Below, piece after piece: positions 1 to 13,500 of a stretch of 64,000 bases of DNA. The number at the start of each line of letters is the position of its first letter. Position 1 is the stretch's first letter. The translations under genes were made by a program, and so were the position numbers. The DNA is from Homalodisca vitripennis (lineage: Eukaryota; Arthropoda; Insecta; Hemiptera; Cicadellidae): contig NC_060212.1 in the NCBI RefSeq assembly GCF_021130785.1, positions 144,649,001-144,713,000 of the forward strand, written 5' to 3'. The notes below the pieces were generated by a model. The model did not search any database. It worked only from the letters and a program-made list of their open reading frames with translations, and was not told where the DNA came from.

Positions 1-439
1 GTCCATGCAAGTTTCCCTTTTCAAATAATGTCGAAAGGAGCTTACTATTTATAGGTTATTATTTATGGGAAATGTTTAACTAAAATTTTAAGTAACTAAA
101 AAAAATGTTGTAACTAAGTGACAACTCCAAAGACACACGAACCAAAGCAATCTCATATCCTTATTCCTTAAGTTTATAAGAACGTTTGAACCTCTCAAAA
201 ATTATCTAAAATAGTACAATTATGAAACATGATGAAACAGAGACAAGATGAAACATGCGAGGAAGAATTCCCTTCCCTACAGGAAGTATTTAAACAAAAA
301 AACTGAATATTATAAGTTCCACCACTAAAATATCTCTTTATATCATCATTACAAATTTTCCTGGTGAGCATAAAACATATTAAAGAACAGCGTACTTTTG
401 TATCTCTATTCTTTGTTTAATATCAGTTGGCTGTGACCC

Positions 440-616
440 TTTATGACGTGTCCAATGTATTTGTGTTGTGTTGTCGTTGTGTCAATGTTGTCAAAACGTA
501 ACGCTGCAGACAGAGTTTGTTTTAACCATAACCTAAAACTAGACTTTAAGACTGCAAAAATAGTATACAATTGGATTTATTCAGCCTAGCACAAATATTG
601 TTTGCCAATTTAACAG
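440..616 (+). other. possible non-coding first exon of ERGIC2
   Basis: The sequence is less AT-rich than its surroundings, contains several CpG dinucleotides, and ends in a good donor (ACAG|GTGAGA, exon end 616). The first coding exon of ERGIC2 begins at an acceptor at 4378 with only 19 bp before the ATG, so an upstream untranslated exon is expected. No start site or TATA box is identifiable. The link to ERGIC2 is inference. Confidence 0.25.
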
Positions 617-814
617 GTGAGATGTAAAAATCTACAATTTAAATATTAATTTCATAACTTATAAACAATTCTATCTACAGTACAGTTCTTTGTTCTTTTC
701 TACATATTTTTGTGAATAAAACCGGGCAATATTTGTAACTGCATTCAGAGGCTATAGCCCCGTCCAATGTTGAGAATTAAAAGTCTTGAAATTACATTTT
801 ATTTTGGTTCTTAA

Positions 815-2214
815 CCCTAGAACTGGCGGTCATTTCATCCTGTAGTGTCGGGCTGTTTTGGAGCTTCGCGCAAGGTTTTTTTAAAAAAATCATTAAAAAT
901 ATAAAATAAAAGCAATATAAATAAGAGTATATATTTTTGTGTTCAGAATTAAACGTAGAATTGCACTATATTGTAAAATTAACCATAAAAAATTTTCTAA
1001 TAAACACTTTTTTTATTCAAATATAAAATTTACGAAAAATATTTCTTAAATTTGGGGGGGACCATACCTAGGAAATGAAGTTATAGTGAGAAATATTTAT
1101 AAGTGAGATAGCCATTCTGTGTCAAATTTTATCTAGTTTCAGAAAAACATAAACATTATACACTTTTATGAAAGCATCATAAAGCTATAGAACAAAAAGC
1201 AGCAATGCGCATAAATTCTGAAAATCGGTTGTATATGTAAGACTTTGGTAAAACAAGTTTTGCTAATACAATTGTCCATGAATACATTGTTATATTGCAT
1301 AATTCTTACTCAGAATGAAATAACCTGTACAGTACTAATGAAATAATTTCCATAAATTATTTTTTGAAAAGTAAAAAATAGTTACATTTTGCCATTATTC
1401 AAAAATTTTGCGAAAAATTTTCATTCGGCAAAATATAAAATTGTTTCTAAAGCTTGTACTATATCAAAATTTATAAATTTATGGTTTATAAGTAATAGGA
1501 AATATTATGTAGTTAGAAAACTATAAATATAACTAAATATATTGAAAAAATATAGAATAACCCAAACAGTTATTATATATAACCAAAGAAATCACAGGAA
1601 ATATATATATTTTATTGTGAAAACTATCTATTTACCAAAAATAAATAGTTACTTCAGAGCTAAAAGAGTGCTATAAATAACATTTAGTAAGTGAAAACAA
1701 TAACAAACTATTTGAAATGAATTTTAGCCAAGTCATTTTGCCATAGCCTACACAAAGCCGGTAATTTCTCAAACATATTTCAGTAAATAGAAATTGATTT
1801 ATTCTAAAATATATATATTTACACTACTACGACATCAAACAACACACTACACATTAAATACGACACTAAAACACGCGTAAAACTATTAAAACTTACAAAT
1901 ATCCACAGCTCCGACCGAAACAATCCACAACGGCAGCGGCAATATGGCGGTCACAACAAACTGCGTCGTTTTCTTTTACGTTCAAAATGACAAGCTTGCT
2001 ACGTCATAACCATAATACAAAGAGGAATAAAACTCATCTGTTCCCTAGCATTTTTCTTCCCAAATCCAATGGTGCATGAATTATATCGATACATTACCGG
2101 AGTATATTGTAAAAAGTAATTATACGAGAGAATGTTTGACCGACAAAATTTTGACGGTTAACAGTAAAGAAGCGGCATTAACCGACATAATTATGTCGAT
2201 TAACAGTTCTAGGG
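815..2214. mobile_element. piggyBac-like non-autonomous element, 1.4 kb
   Basis: The element is flanked by TTAA on both sides (811-814 and 2215-2218), and both ends read inward CCCTAGAACTG. TTAA target duplication and CCC-initial termini are hallmarks of piggyBac-type elements. No transposase reading frame is visible. The interior is AT-rich with a GC-richer patch near 1905-1975. Near the right end there is a palindrome, GACATAATTATGTC. It lies upstream of the ERGIC2 coding region. Confidence 0.72.
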
Positions 2215-2382
2215 TTAAAACCAAATAAGTTCAGTATAGTTTTGTTAGATGAACAGACTTTGATTATAATGAAGTAAAAAGGGTTTATTCGGCTGCAGTA
2301 TAATAAGGGGCCACCAACATTTTAAAATGATTCAAATCATTGATATTCATGACCATCCAAAGAACTGAAAGCGAAATGTCTG

Positions 2383-3079
2383 GGGTAGGGTACGATAAGC
2401 GGACCGGTTTTTTTATATCGAAATTGGCAAAACGATATTACTTAATCATAACCATCGATATAATCAATCGATACTGATTAATTATTTTGAATTATTAACT
2501 TAAATATAATTAATTGTTAAAGCTGTCTATGTCAACAGCTGTAAACACTTTAAAATAATACACATAGGGTAATATTTCAATTTTACATAAGTAATTTTAA
2601 TTATTATAAATGGCAGTCAATTTTAGAAAACTACACGACATTGCTTTGAAAGAATCAGAAATCAGAAGTTTATTGGCCATTAAGTATTCCAAAGATTACA
2701 ATAGGCTTCGTCAAAATAACATTATTTTTCAGCGTAAAGATGATAAGACATAAATCAAATATATTGTTTTTGTGGCTTCAACATGTTGGACTCGTACAGA
2801 AAACCCCATTATGTGAAATTTGTGGGAAAGAAACAACTGTAGCCTAACTGTTAGAGGAGCAAATATGGTCATCTTCAGTTTTCCTAATTTTTGTTATAAT
2901 AACTTGTTTGATCACTGTAAATATTAAATTCATATTTTAATTTAAAACATATGATTGTTATAGAGGACTATAGATACTTTTATATCAATTTATAGTCTAG
3001 GATTTGAGATGTGAATATTAGGTATCGAAGACTACATTCTTCGATATAAAAAACCGGGTCCGCTTATCGTACCCTACCC
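2383..3079 (+). mobile_element. Merlin-like DNA transposon remnant
   Basis: Both ends read inward GGGTAGGGTACGATAAGCGG and the similarity continues to about 38 bp. A perfect 9-bp duplication, AAATGTCTG, flanks the element (2374-2382 and 3080-3088). Merlin elements make 8-9 bp duplications, and the internal fragment at 2610-2842 resembles the N-terminus of ISXO2/Merlin-type transposases. At 697 bp the element is far too short for a full transposase, so it is an internally deleted copy. A Mutator-like origin is the alternative suggested by duplication length alone. Confidence 0.68.
2610..2842 (+). pseudogene. N-terminal remnant of ISXO2/Merlin-type transposase
   Basis: An ATG at 2610 opens about 47 codons beginning MAVNFRKLHDIALKE and stops at a TAA. 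A second frame just downstream encodes LWLQHVGLVQKTPLCEICGK followed by a stop. From general knowledge of the family, Merlin/ISXO2 transposases start with a short helical region, then a line such as 'HGLL…CE.CG' that forms half a zinc ribbon; the CEIC pair fits this. The two parts are in different frames and the catalytic domain is absent. Assignment is by motif resemblance only. Confidence 0.5.
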
Positions 3080-3189
3080 AAATGTCTGACCAAATAACAT
3101 AATAGATATTTGAAAATGAATATAGTTTTGCTAGATTTTAATCTTCGAAATTAATGTATTAACATTAATATAGGTAATTTACAAATTAA

Positions 3190-3708
3190 GGGCAGAGCAT
3201 GGTAAGCGGACCATGTTTTTATATTGGATATTACAATTATTGATATGTCAAAATCGAATAACAGAATTATCAATCAATAACAATGTATATAAAATACTAA
3301 ATTAAAGTCATGTGTTTCAAATTAATAGAAATAGTTTAGTCATACCCTTTATACCATAACCATTAATCAAACGATAAAATTAAGACGGGTTATAAGAAAA
3401 ATGAAATTTAAATGATAAAGAAAACGTAACAACAAAACGAACATCTTAAAACTGAGAAAGTTACAGTAAATCATCCTTCAGTGTTATTTTGTATATTTTT
3501 TTAAAGGAAAACTATTTTTTTATGTAAATAAGTTACTTGTAAGACAAATCGTGTTTATAAAATGAAAATGTGTGTACAGTTGGCAGATGATTTAGTTATT
3601 GTTTATATTAATGACTATTGGTAGGGTATATTGATGGGTATATTAATTAAATATCGTTTGAAAATTTCGATATAAAAAAAACCAGGTCCGCTTATCGTAT
3701 TTTATCCC
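3190..3708. mobile_element. second, shorter Merlin-like element
   Basis: The left end GGGCAGAGCATGGTAAGCGG and the inward-read right end GGGATAAAATACGATAAGCG are diverged versions of the ends of the 2383-3079 element. Both continue into GGACC…GTTTTT…TATAT. The flanks share the 7-mer AAATTAA, compatible with a decayed target duplication. No coding potential was seen. It lies about 110 bp from its relative, so the two were either independent insertions or a local hop. Confidence 0.6.
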
Positions 3709-4377
3709 AAATTAAAATAATATATAATTACAACAAAACAATAACATTTACTTACCTTATATATATTCAAGAATAAACGTGACTGTGAAACAAAGAAGAC
3801 ATGTAAGTCACTGTCCTTGCCTCCATTAGTCAGTAACGAAACACATGATTTTAATTTTGAATTTATTTCTAAACACGGTTTTACTTTGAATTAATTTTGA
3901 GCGATAGTGTCGAACTGAATTAAGTTTTATGCTTTTATAATCGTATTATAGGTGAAGCTATACTTTTCTATGTAAAATAAATGTATTTGTTCTAGATTAC
4001 ATAAAATAACAAAACTTAATTTAAAAGACGTTTGAGCAGCGTAGTACTAACGATTACTTTAGCGAATCTGAATTGGTATTTCTACAGGTACTGATGCCGT
4101 CAAAAGTACATTCATTAATTTGAATTGTTTGATTTCAACTACAATAGTACACATATCCTCTTCGATGGCGCACATGGTCTCACAGCGGTTAAGGTCTTAA
4201 ACTTGCCAGAAAACCTCCGTTGTAACTTTGTAAATGATGGCAAACGTCATTATTTGGCAAATGTCATTAGAACAGAATTTGTATTTTCTTACCATCTCAA
4301 TGTAGAGGTATCCAATATATTGTGTTAAATTATGGATAAATACAATTTAATCTTATTGTTAAATTTAATGTTTGCAG
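3709..4377. other. non-coding region before ERGIC2 coding exon 1
   Basis: The region is AT-rich with no convincing gene. The short open frame at 4125-4328 lacks family resemblance and has no ATG at its start. The acceptor TTTGCAG ends at 4377. Confidence 0.5.
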
Positions 4378-4502
4378 AATAAGTGCATCTGTCCTGATGG
4401 TCCGCCAAAGGAAAAAGATATCCTTGGATACTGTTCGAGAGCTTGACTCATTTCCTAAACTACCAGAAACCTTTGTTGAAACTTCAAGGGTCGGTGGAAC
4501 AT
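4378..4502 (+). CDS. ERGIC2: ERGIC2 coding exon 1
   Basis: The acceptor is TTTGCAG, there are 19 untranslated bases, and the start ATG is at 4397. It encodes MVRQRKKISLDTVRELDSF and then the KLPETFVETSRVGGT stretch typical of the ERGIC2 N-terminus. The donor is ACAT|GTAAGT, phase 1. This start was chosen because the first residues align with the start of known ERGIC2 proteins. Confidence 0.9.
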
Positions 4503-7500
4503 GTAAGTAAACCAATTTATAGGTCTGGGCATTATCACTTGTTCTATTTAAGTGAATAAAATAAGATTCAACAATCTAAAGTGTTCAACTATTAGAGTGA
4601 ATGGAAAAGTATTGAAATCAAGATCTAATTTTTTTAGGATTAGGAGTGACAGGAGTGAGATTGTTGGCAAAAATGTGACTTTGGATTTAGCCCAGTTTTC
4701 CCATATCTAGTAGATGTAATGGAAGATTCATTGTAGATTTTGAGTGTTGGATGTGGAAGTATCTGAGGATGGAAGATGTAAAGAAGGAGGTAGGCCCTTG
4801 TCCTCATCTGGCTGTGAAGCTGCTTATAAAGTCGAGTGAAAAGGGAAAGTCCATAACAGGAAAAACAGGAAAGTTGATCTTGAAAATCATACTTAGTTGT
4901 CAAGACATGCCCTTTTAAAATACTGTAGTTACATTACAAGGGGTTGGCTACAGATGTAACAACAGTTTATCACTTCTAGAAATAAATAATATTTCCTAAT
5001 AATTTTATGAGTAGACTAATAAATATTAATGTAATTATCTTTAAAAATTCTTAAGAAAAGTCAATTTTAAGAGCTACACAGTTTTTAGAAACATTTGTTT
5101 TATCAGACAACTTAAATATATCTAATGATGAGATGTTTAGGCAAGTTAATTTCTGTTAGAGATATGCTATGAATTAGCAATAAATGCTTGGGTATGATTT
5201 GTTCATTTTAACCTAGGTGATAGAGAAACTTGTCCTAGCCAGATTATTACAACATTTGTATCAACATAACCTGTTAAACAACAAACAGCATGGCTTTATG
5301 GCAGGAAAGTCAACATCTACAGCCATAGTTGACTTAGTCGAAACTATTATTGACCACTTAGAATCTGACAACATTCCTATGGCAATACTCCTTGACTACT
5401 CTAAAGCCTTCGACTGTCTGGACCATAATCAACTTCTGGGAAAGCTTAAGAACCTGGGTATTGAGGGGAAAGCAGCTGACTGGTTTGAGAGCTACCTTCT
5501 CAACAGAAAACTAATAGTAGAGATTAAACACATGGATAAAGGAACAATTCAGTCTGTGAAATCAAAAACCCAGACTACAACAAGAGGTGTGCCACAAGGT
5601 TCTGTACTGGGACCAGTCTTGTTCATTTTATTCACGAATGACTTCTCTTCATGTGTACAAAGCCATTGTACACCACTTTTGTATGCTGATGACACGGTGT
5701 TACTGCTAGGTAATAAAATCCCAAATATTATAGCAACCACTGCCACCACAGCTTTAAACACAGCAATTAACTATTGTAAACAGAACAGCTTAGTTGTAAA
5801 CCAATCAAAGACAAAACAATTAATTTTTGGAAACAAAAAACAAACAGTGACAAGACTGCCATACCTGGAAACTACTGACAGCACCACCTACCTTGGCATC
5901 ACACTCGACGAACATCTAAATTGGACATCTCATGTGGATAACCTCTGTAGGAAATTAAGCACAGGAATCTACGTCATAAGAAGAATTAAGACCATTAGTG
6001 ATCTCAACACTGCCAAAATAGCCTACTACTCTCTTTTTGAGACGCATCTTCGATATGGGCTATTGGTCTGGGGAAACTCATCCAAGACAAATGTGCAACG
6101 TGTACTTATTCAACAAAAGAGAGCTATAAGGACACTTTGTGATCTATCACCCAGAGAATCCTGTAGGGAAAAGTTCAAGGAGCTCAAAATCCTAACTATA
6201 GTGAATTTGTACATACTTGAGACCATAACATATGCTAGAACAAAGACTCTGAACCCACTCAAGACTGGATCACAACTGCACACATACAACACCCGACATG
6301 CAACAAACTACTGCCTCCCTGTACACCGCCTGACTAAATATGAAGAGAAGCCAAGCTACATGGGATCCAAGCTTTGGAACCATCTTCCAGCAGCAGTGAA
6401 GGGGACAGATGACCAGCACCTGAGACAACGGCTTGGCAACTGGCTAAAAAAACATCCATTTTATTCTCTTGATGAGTTTTTTGTTCTTGATTCAAATCAT
6501 GTTTAATCACTTGACAATGTACATTTTTATGAATTTATTCCACATGTTATATTTGACGCAAAACTGTTCTTGAAGAATATGTTAATAAAGAATATTGTCT
6601 ATTGTCTACCTTGTTTGTGGCCTATATGTTATGTTTGTTAGCCACCTGAAGAGAGATTAGATCTCAAAACGTAGTGTTACTAATTTTGTTTCTTTTTAAA
6701 TTATTGGAAAAAGTCTTGTTAAATCTTGACAAACATACCATACTGAAAACAAACTTTAACTCTCTTCCGTACGCATTAAGTAGTGCGATGAGCCCATAAG
6801 GAGACCTATTATAAGTAAGTAAGTATTCATCCAGCCGCTAAACCAAAAAACATAGTGATTAACTTTTTTACTTCATACAAAAGTTGTGTTTTAAGCTAAA
6901 ATTATGTTTTTAATACTGTTTTAAAGCTTAGAAACATATCTTCAAAACTAACGCTGACTAAAGTACCACGATACGTTTTTAAAAGCATTTATTAAGGTGA
7001 TAAATAAAATAGTTTTAGTTTTTTCGTCTCCAATTGTGAAATAACCCTTTTATTTTTAATGTTAAAGTTGCAAGAATACAACTTAGTAAGATCATTTTAA
7101 AACAGCATATTTATAATATTGACTCATGTCAAAGCTGTCTAATTCATGATCTATTTCTCTGCAACCAATTTTACGACTTGAACTCACCATGTTCATGACG
7201 ATAGTAAAATATAATGGTAAATAACCACGGTAAAAACGTAAACAAGCAAGAGAAAAATTTAAAAAAGAACAGGGAAATGTTCTTTTATCTGCCAACTAAT
7301 CGAAATAGTTCCCAGCATCACACCTAGAGTGCAGCACTTGTCAAGGAACTAATTTATTATGTATTTATGAATAGTGGGCTGATTCGGATCACTTATACGG
7401 GAGGCGGCATTTGGCCAGCGAGTAGATTTGGGCCTCTTGTACAGGAGAGGGTTAAACAAAAAATTATCTACTGAGGGTTACATTGATCAAAGTCCAAAGT

Positions 7501-10500
7501 AAAAAATAGGGATAAAAATATTATTGCTCTTCTTTTTTTTCTTTTAAGGATATACTGCCCACTTTTAAGCCTTATTCTGCTTGTCCTCATACACCACTGT
7601 TATGTGCCAGGAAAGGCCACTCACTCTATTTAAATTTTGCGGGCTATCTGTGATGTTATAGCAAATGTAAAAAAAATCTATATGGTTGCTAATTTATGTA
7701 GAATTAATCAATGAACTGATTGTACAATGCATTTTCTTCCGAATACTTCATCAGGTGGTCAGGTGGCTTAGTATATCCAGGAGATAAATTGATCTAAGGG
7801 TTCAGTTTAACAAATTATAATACACATTTGTTTTACTAATGATATTGTTGTTTGGCTCTTATATTTTGTTTAACTTCCACCACAGTAACAACAGACCATC
7901 ATAAAAAACAGACAATTCACCCATGTCTCTGATTTTAAACATGTTAGTGTTTTTTACAACTTGCAGTGCTAGGAGCAATGAATGACATGATGTTTGGGAG
8001 TAAATGATTATTATTATACTACATTTGCTTATAATAATTGATATTGTAATTGTATATAATAAATTAAATTACTACAATGAATTTTAACCGTTTTTATTGT
8101 TTTTTTTTTTTTTTTTTTTTTTTTTACAATTTTCGATTTAATCGACTTTAGGTTATTCAACCTATGTCTGGTCTAGTAATTGTAAGAGAGGCTTCTGCGG
8201 GTTGTGGGTGCAAAACTTTAAAATGAAGTTATAGTTGTGTAGTTCTATAAAAAAACATGTGTTTTTTTCAGTTTCTATACTTACATGTGGGCTGATTTCA
8301 TGGCTGATATACTCGGAGGTCTCGTACTATCTGCAGAGTAGATTTATCTTCAAGTTTGCTCCTGACACGGACTATGATGCTAAAGTGAAAATCAATGTTG
8401 ATCTCACAGTCGCCATGCCTTGTGTCCGTAAGTGTTGTCATAGTCAGTTCAATTCTGATACCGTTACTTGTTTAAAATGTATAAACATAATTGAAAGAAA
8501 ATTGGTATTTGAATTTTCAAATCTGTAATACAAATAAAAACATGTTATAATATATGACTAGAGTTGTGTATTTTTATGGATTAAAAATAGCTTTCGTAAC
8601 AAAGAAATTCTACATTCAGAAAATATGTACATACATTGAAGTGTAAGCATTAGGAGTTGTTGATTCCTCGCGTCACTGAGGCCGATGACCAGCACATCCA
8701 ACTTCGGTGCCAGATGGAGAAACAAAGACAAGCTCTTTTCGTTTACATCGTAGTCATCTTTCACATTCCAACTGAGCACCGTACGAGGGAACATGGCTAC
8801 CGGACCCACTACGAAAATACCGTTGTTGAGACGAAACCGTAGTAGACTGTAACTATTGATCATCATAGAAGCACCCTCCTCACTATTCAGAATATTAACT
8901 GTAGTTTTCCCGTCCGCTTCGTAGGCTGCCAGCTGAGAGGAATTTACGGAGAACCTTCTTATGTGCTTTTCAATAACAACACCAGACTTGTTAAAAGTTC
9001 TGAGGGGATATTTCAAAAAGTTTATCATTGAAGCCATTTTATAATTAAAAAATGTTCACAAGCAAAATAAAATGTTCAGTTTGTCTCAAAATGATAGTGA
9101 TTCCCGAGACTATCATGGCCGGGGACGCAGATATCCTGAGTGGGCACTGTCTCTGGCAGGATATGTTTGACTTTGTATTCAATCCCAATTCCGTCGTATT
9201 GAGTGTTGACTGAGACAATTCCCTTGGGCTTGGCATTGGGACCAGACAACGGCTCCAACTCGTCACTAAAAATTCTGAAACCGTTCTCATCAGCTTGATA
9301 AGTCACTTTTCGTTTCAGATAACCATCACTATAACCGTAGGAACCTAGCACACCGAGTCCATTTCGTGTTTCTTGACGATACTGTGTCAAATCATTCACT
9401 TCACCATCGACAATAGCTGAGAAATCGTACTTCGCTTTCTGAGCAGCCTCGTACTGTTTTTCTGGGGTTATGATTGGCTCTTGAGGTCTTGCTGAGGTGC
9501 CGATGACATAAACTGCCACCAAAACCAGTATTTGGCTGCCAAAATGCAGGCAGCTGAAGCGACCACTTGTGGGTTCCTTGACACCTTCTTCTCTTGCCCA
9601 ATTGTCTCTAAAATCATCACCATTTTCGCCTCTCTGCACGAACTCTCGTGCAGTATTCAAGGACTAATTTTATTTAAAATACTATTTATATTTTACTGAT
9701 AAGTAACCACATTCTACATCATATGTACTTTATTTAAATAAACACTTTAAATCATTGCTTACAAAAGATTAATTTAAATCTGTATAAAATATTTACTCAG
9801 GATAAGTTTTAATTTTAACCCTGCAACTGGCTTTAAGTGATCTTCTCAGTTCAATTTAAAAAATCTCTATTCATAATCTGTGCTTGTAGTACAATTGAAT
9901 AGTGCCACAAGTATAAGCAATACATTAAAATTCTTATATTAATTTAATTAATTTAGTGTTTACATGGTATATACTAAATACCTTGTAAGATTTCCTATTT
10001 AGGTCATTAAGTTTAACTTATTTTCTACAGTTTGCTGCAAAAAACTTACTCAAAGAGTAAATCGCTTATTCAATTAAAAATTGCTTCAACTTCCATAATT
10101 TATTAATTTGGAACATATTATTATTGACTGGACATAGTATGTGCTGAGGGAGTGAGTGACTGACTGGTGAGGTGTACCGTTCCGGAGGCGAGGAATACTG
10201 CAAATCTTCACTTAATTTTTGGATAATAGATTTGATCATTGTTATGGAATAAGTTAATTAGTAGACAGGGAATAGCAGCCGGAAAATTATGGGGGGGGGG
10301 AGAATTGGTTTTTTAAATTAAATTATGTAGGGACAGGTTTTTAGCATGATTGGGGATCAGGGGATTCCACCTAACACACCCAAAATCCTAAAAATAAATA
10401 AGATACACCACAGTGTTATTACTGGGAGAAAGCATTCTTGGCTTTCAGAATCATTGCCCCTAAAGGCAGTAAGCAAATAAGTATTTATACAATAATAGTT

Positions 10501-13500
10501 TTAAAATTCGATGCTTTTTAAAATACCAAAATGCCTAATAGGTTGAAAATACCTTCATTAACTTTTATTGTTTTACTTTATCAATGTCTGAAAGTGGTAA
10601 CAATAAAATTGAAACAAATAAGAACTACTGCTCTAACTAACAGTATAGTTTTTAGGTATGATAAATGAATATTTAATTTTGTGTCCTGTTGAAAAAATTA
10701 CTGATTCAGCTAGTATTGGAAAATAATGTTTTGTCTGGTTCCATGTTGATTCTCGGTTTTTATTATGCTATTGTCAGTTCTAGTGTATTTTTTGCTAATT
10801 ATTAGCATATCTTTGACTTATAATTTTTATTGTTTATAAATAAATATTATGAATGTTTCTCAATGAAATTGAGTGAAAAATGTAAAGGTTTTGTGTAAAA
10901 TGTTGGTGAATTGCTTAGATGCTTGTGAAATTGTAGATAGGTCTATCAGTTTTATTAACTTGGCCCATACCGAGTTCAGCACTTAGAACTACATTTTTTC
11001 CTGTGCCTCAGCAATGTAATTTATCTTGAATGGATGCAACTTAAATGTCTTTTATAACAACATTTTTTTGTCTGTAGTCGTGCTAAATTTGATTTGTTTT
11101 ATAGCAGTATTACTAATGTTATCCAGTTGTATAATGTTTGAGAGCTATATTTATTGCTCGAAACACATTGTATGCTCCATTGTAATGTGGCTGTTACTTT
11201 TATCAGTAGCTTCCTCAATAAAACGGTATATCTTCTGTATTACCAAGTGAACGTTGTGATGATAATAGTGAATTATAATGTTTCAACGTTACTAATCGCT
11301 TTACAAATTACTCGCTACTCACTATTGTTTTCTGTACTTCATATCTTTCAAACATCTGACTCTTATTCTCTTTTAAACAGTATCAGTCCTATTTGATATC
11401 ATTCCATAAAGCATTCCTAATTTTACCATTCCTCCAAGAAATTAACAATAAAAACAGTATCTAACTAAAAAATATCTAACTATTTTGAAAGCAACAGATA
11501 TAATTGAGTAATTGTAATTTCAGATGGAAGCTGAAAATTTAAAATAGAATATTTACTAACCAATAGTGATCCAGCAGTATTTTGGTATCAATTTATGAAA
11601 ACTATATAGCAAAAGTGTTAGAAAAGAGGTGGGAATACGGAAAAGATACAATGGTAGCGTTTATAGACCTACAGAAGGCATATGATAGGTACTGAGAGAA
11701 AGGATATGGGAGAGTATGAGAAAGAGAGGATTGCGTGAGGGAATAGTAGAAAGAATAAAGAACCTGTACGGCATATGTAAAAAACAGGGTAAGAATTGAA
11801 GAAAAATATACAGATACTTTTAAAACAGAGAGAGGAGTAAGGCAGGGAAGCATATTGTCACCTTTCCTTTTCAATATTATAATGGATGAAATTATTCTAG
11901 AAGTACAAGGAAACAGAGGAGCAGAAGAACTTAAGACAATAGCATATGCGGATGACATAATGATATGGGAAAATAGGGAAGAAGAGTTAGAACGAGAGTT
12001 AAACAAATGGGCAAAAGTGGCGAAGAAATATGGTTTAGAGATGAACATACAAAAAATGTAAAGTAATGAAAGTAGAGAGAAGGGATGGAAATAACAAAGA
12101 CGTGTTAGTTGAAGGAAAAAGACTTGAAAAGGTGAAGGAATTCTGTTATTTAGGAAGTATCATAACAGATAGGGGCACAATAAGAGAAGAGATAGGAAAC
12201 AGAATATGGAAGAGTGGAAAGTTTTTCAATATGGTAAAGAAGATTGTGTGGAGTTGGAACATTAGGAAAGAATCAAAAGTATTGATGTATAAATCTTATT
12301 TCCAACCAATTTTATTATATGGAGCAGAGACGTGGACGTGGACTAAAAAATGATTTAAGCAGATTGCAAGCTGCAGAAATGAGATTTTTAAGAGGGATAG
12401 AGAAGACTACAAGAAGAGATAGAATAAGGAACGAAATAACTAGAGAAAGATTGAAGGTAGTTTCACTGCAAGAGACAATGGAAGGAAGAAGAATACAGTG
12501 GATGGGGCATGTGAAGAGGATGGGAGATAATAGAATGCCTAGAATAGCACTGGAGAAGGAGGAAGAAGACCAAGAGGAAGACCGAGAGGAAGATGGGAGG
12601 ACCAAGTGTGGAAAGACATAGAGAGAAGGGGACTACAGAAAATACAGGTGGATGAAGAGGAGACCTGGAACGATAGACTAAAGTGGAGGAGGCTGTGTAC
12701 GACGACCCGTGATGAGAACGGAAACGTCTGACGATGATGATGATGATGATGATGATATAGCAAAAGACTGGGTGTATAATATAGTTCATTGTATGAAGGC
12801 TATACAGAAAGTATAAGAACTTTTATTGTCAGGGCGTTTCTCTGTTCAGTGGCTATTCAGATGTGCTAGTGAGAGGTTACTGTTGCTCCTTGTTGTTTTA
12901 CAATAGCAGTTTAAAATGTGTGACACAATTGAAAATCCCATAAGTTGTGAAGTGTGGTTTGTAATGTGGTTTTTGTTGGCTAAGCACAATAAACCAATTG
13001 AGATTTATCGCCAACTCTGTGAAGTTTATGGGAACGATGTGACTACTGGAGGTGGAGTGCGTCAGTGGCGTATTAGGTTTAAAGATGGCCGAACTAATGT
13101 TTGTGATGACGAACGAAGTGGACGGCCAAGCATTGTGAACTATGATAATGTTTTCAAAGTCGATGAGAAGATTAAAGAAGCCCCTCCGATTCACAATAAC
13201 AAGACTATCACTTAGTTTTCCTCAAATTTCAAGGAGTTTGTTTCATGAAATTGTTACGCAGAAGTTAGGTTACCGTACATTTTGTTTTTCCATTACAACG
13301 CCCGATCACACACAGGTAATCGGATTCAAGAAGTCCTGGATGCTTTTAAGTGAGAGGTGTTTCCACATCCGCTGCCAGACATTGCTCCCAGTGACTACTA
13401 CCTGTTTCCCGCATGAAGACCTGGCTTGTAACGCAGTGTGGAACCGCGAGATGGTGGAATTACCGGGTTGAAGTCTCAGACGACAGAATTTTATAACAAT

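Noticed and set aside
4125..4328. 67-codon frame just upstream of ERGIC2
   Set aside because: No ATG at its start, no domain, and separated from the ERGIC2 start by an acceptor; not part of the conserved protein.
5549..5761. Antisense open frame in the LINE
   Set aside because: Shadow of the RT frame with no independent features.
9816..9832. TTAACCCTGCAACTGG as a piggyBac-type left end
   Set aside because: No matching inverted right end was found.
12463..12789. Serine-rich antisense frames with a histidine run
   Set aside because: Translation of the GAT-repeat tail and the antisense of the LINE; not a gene.
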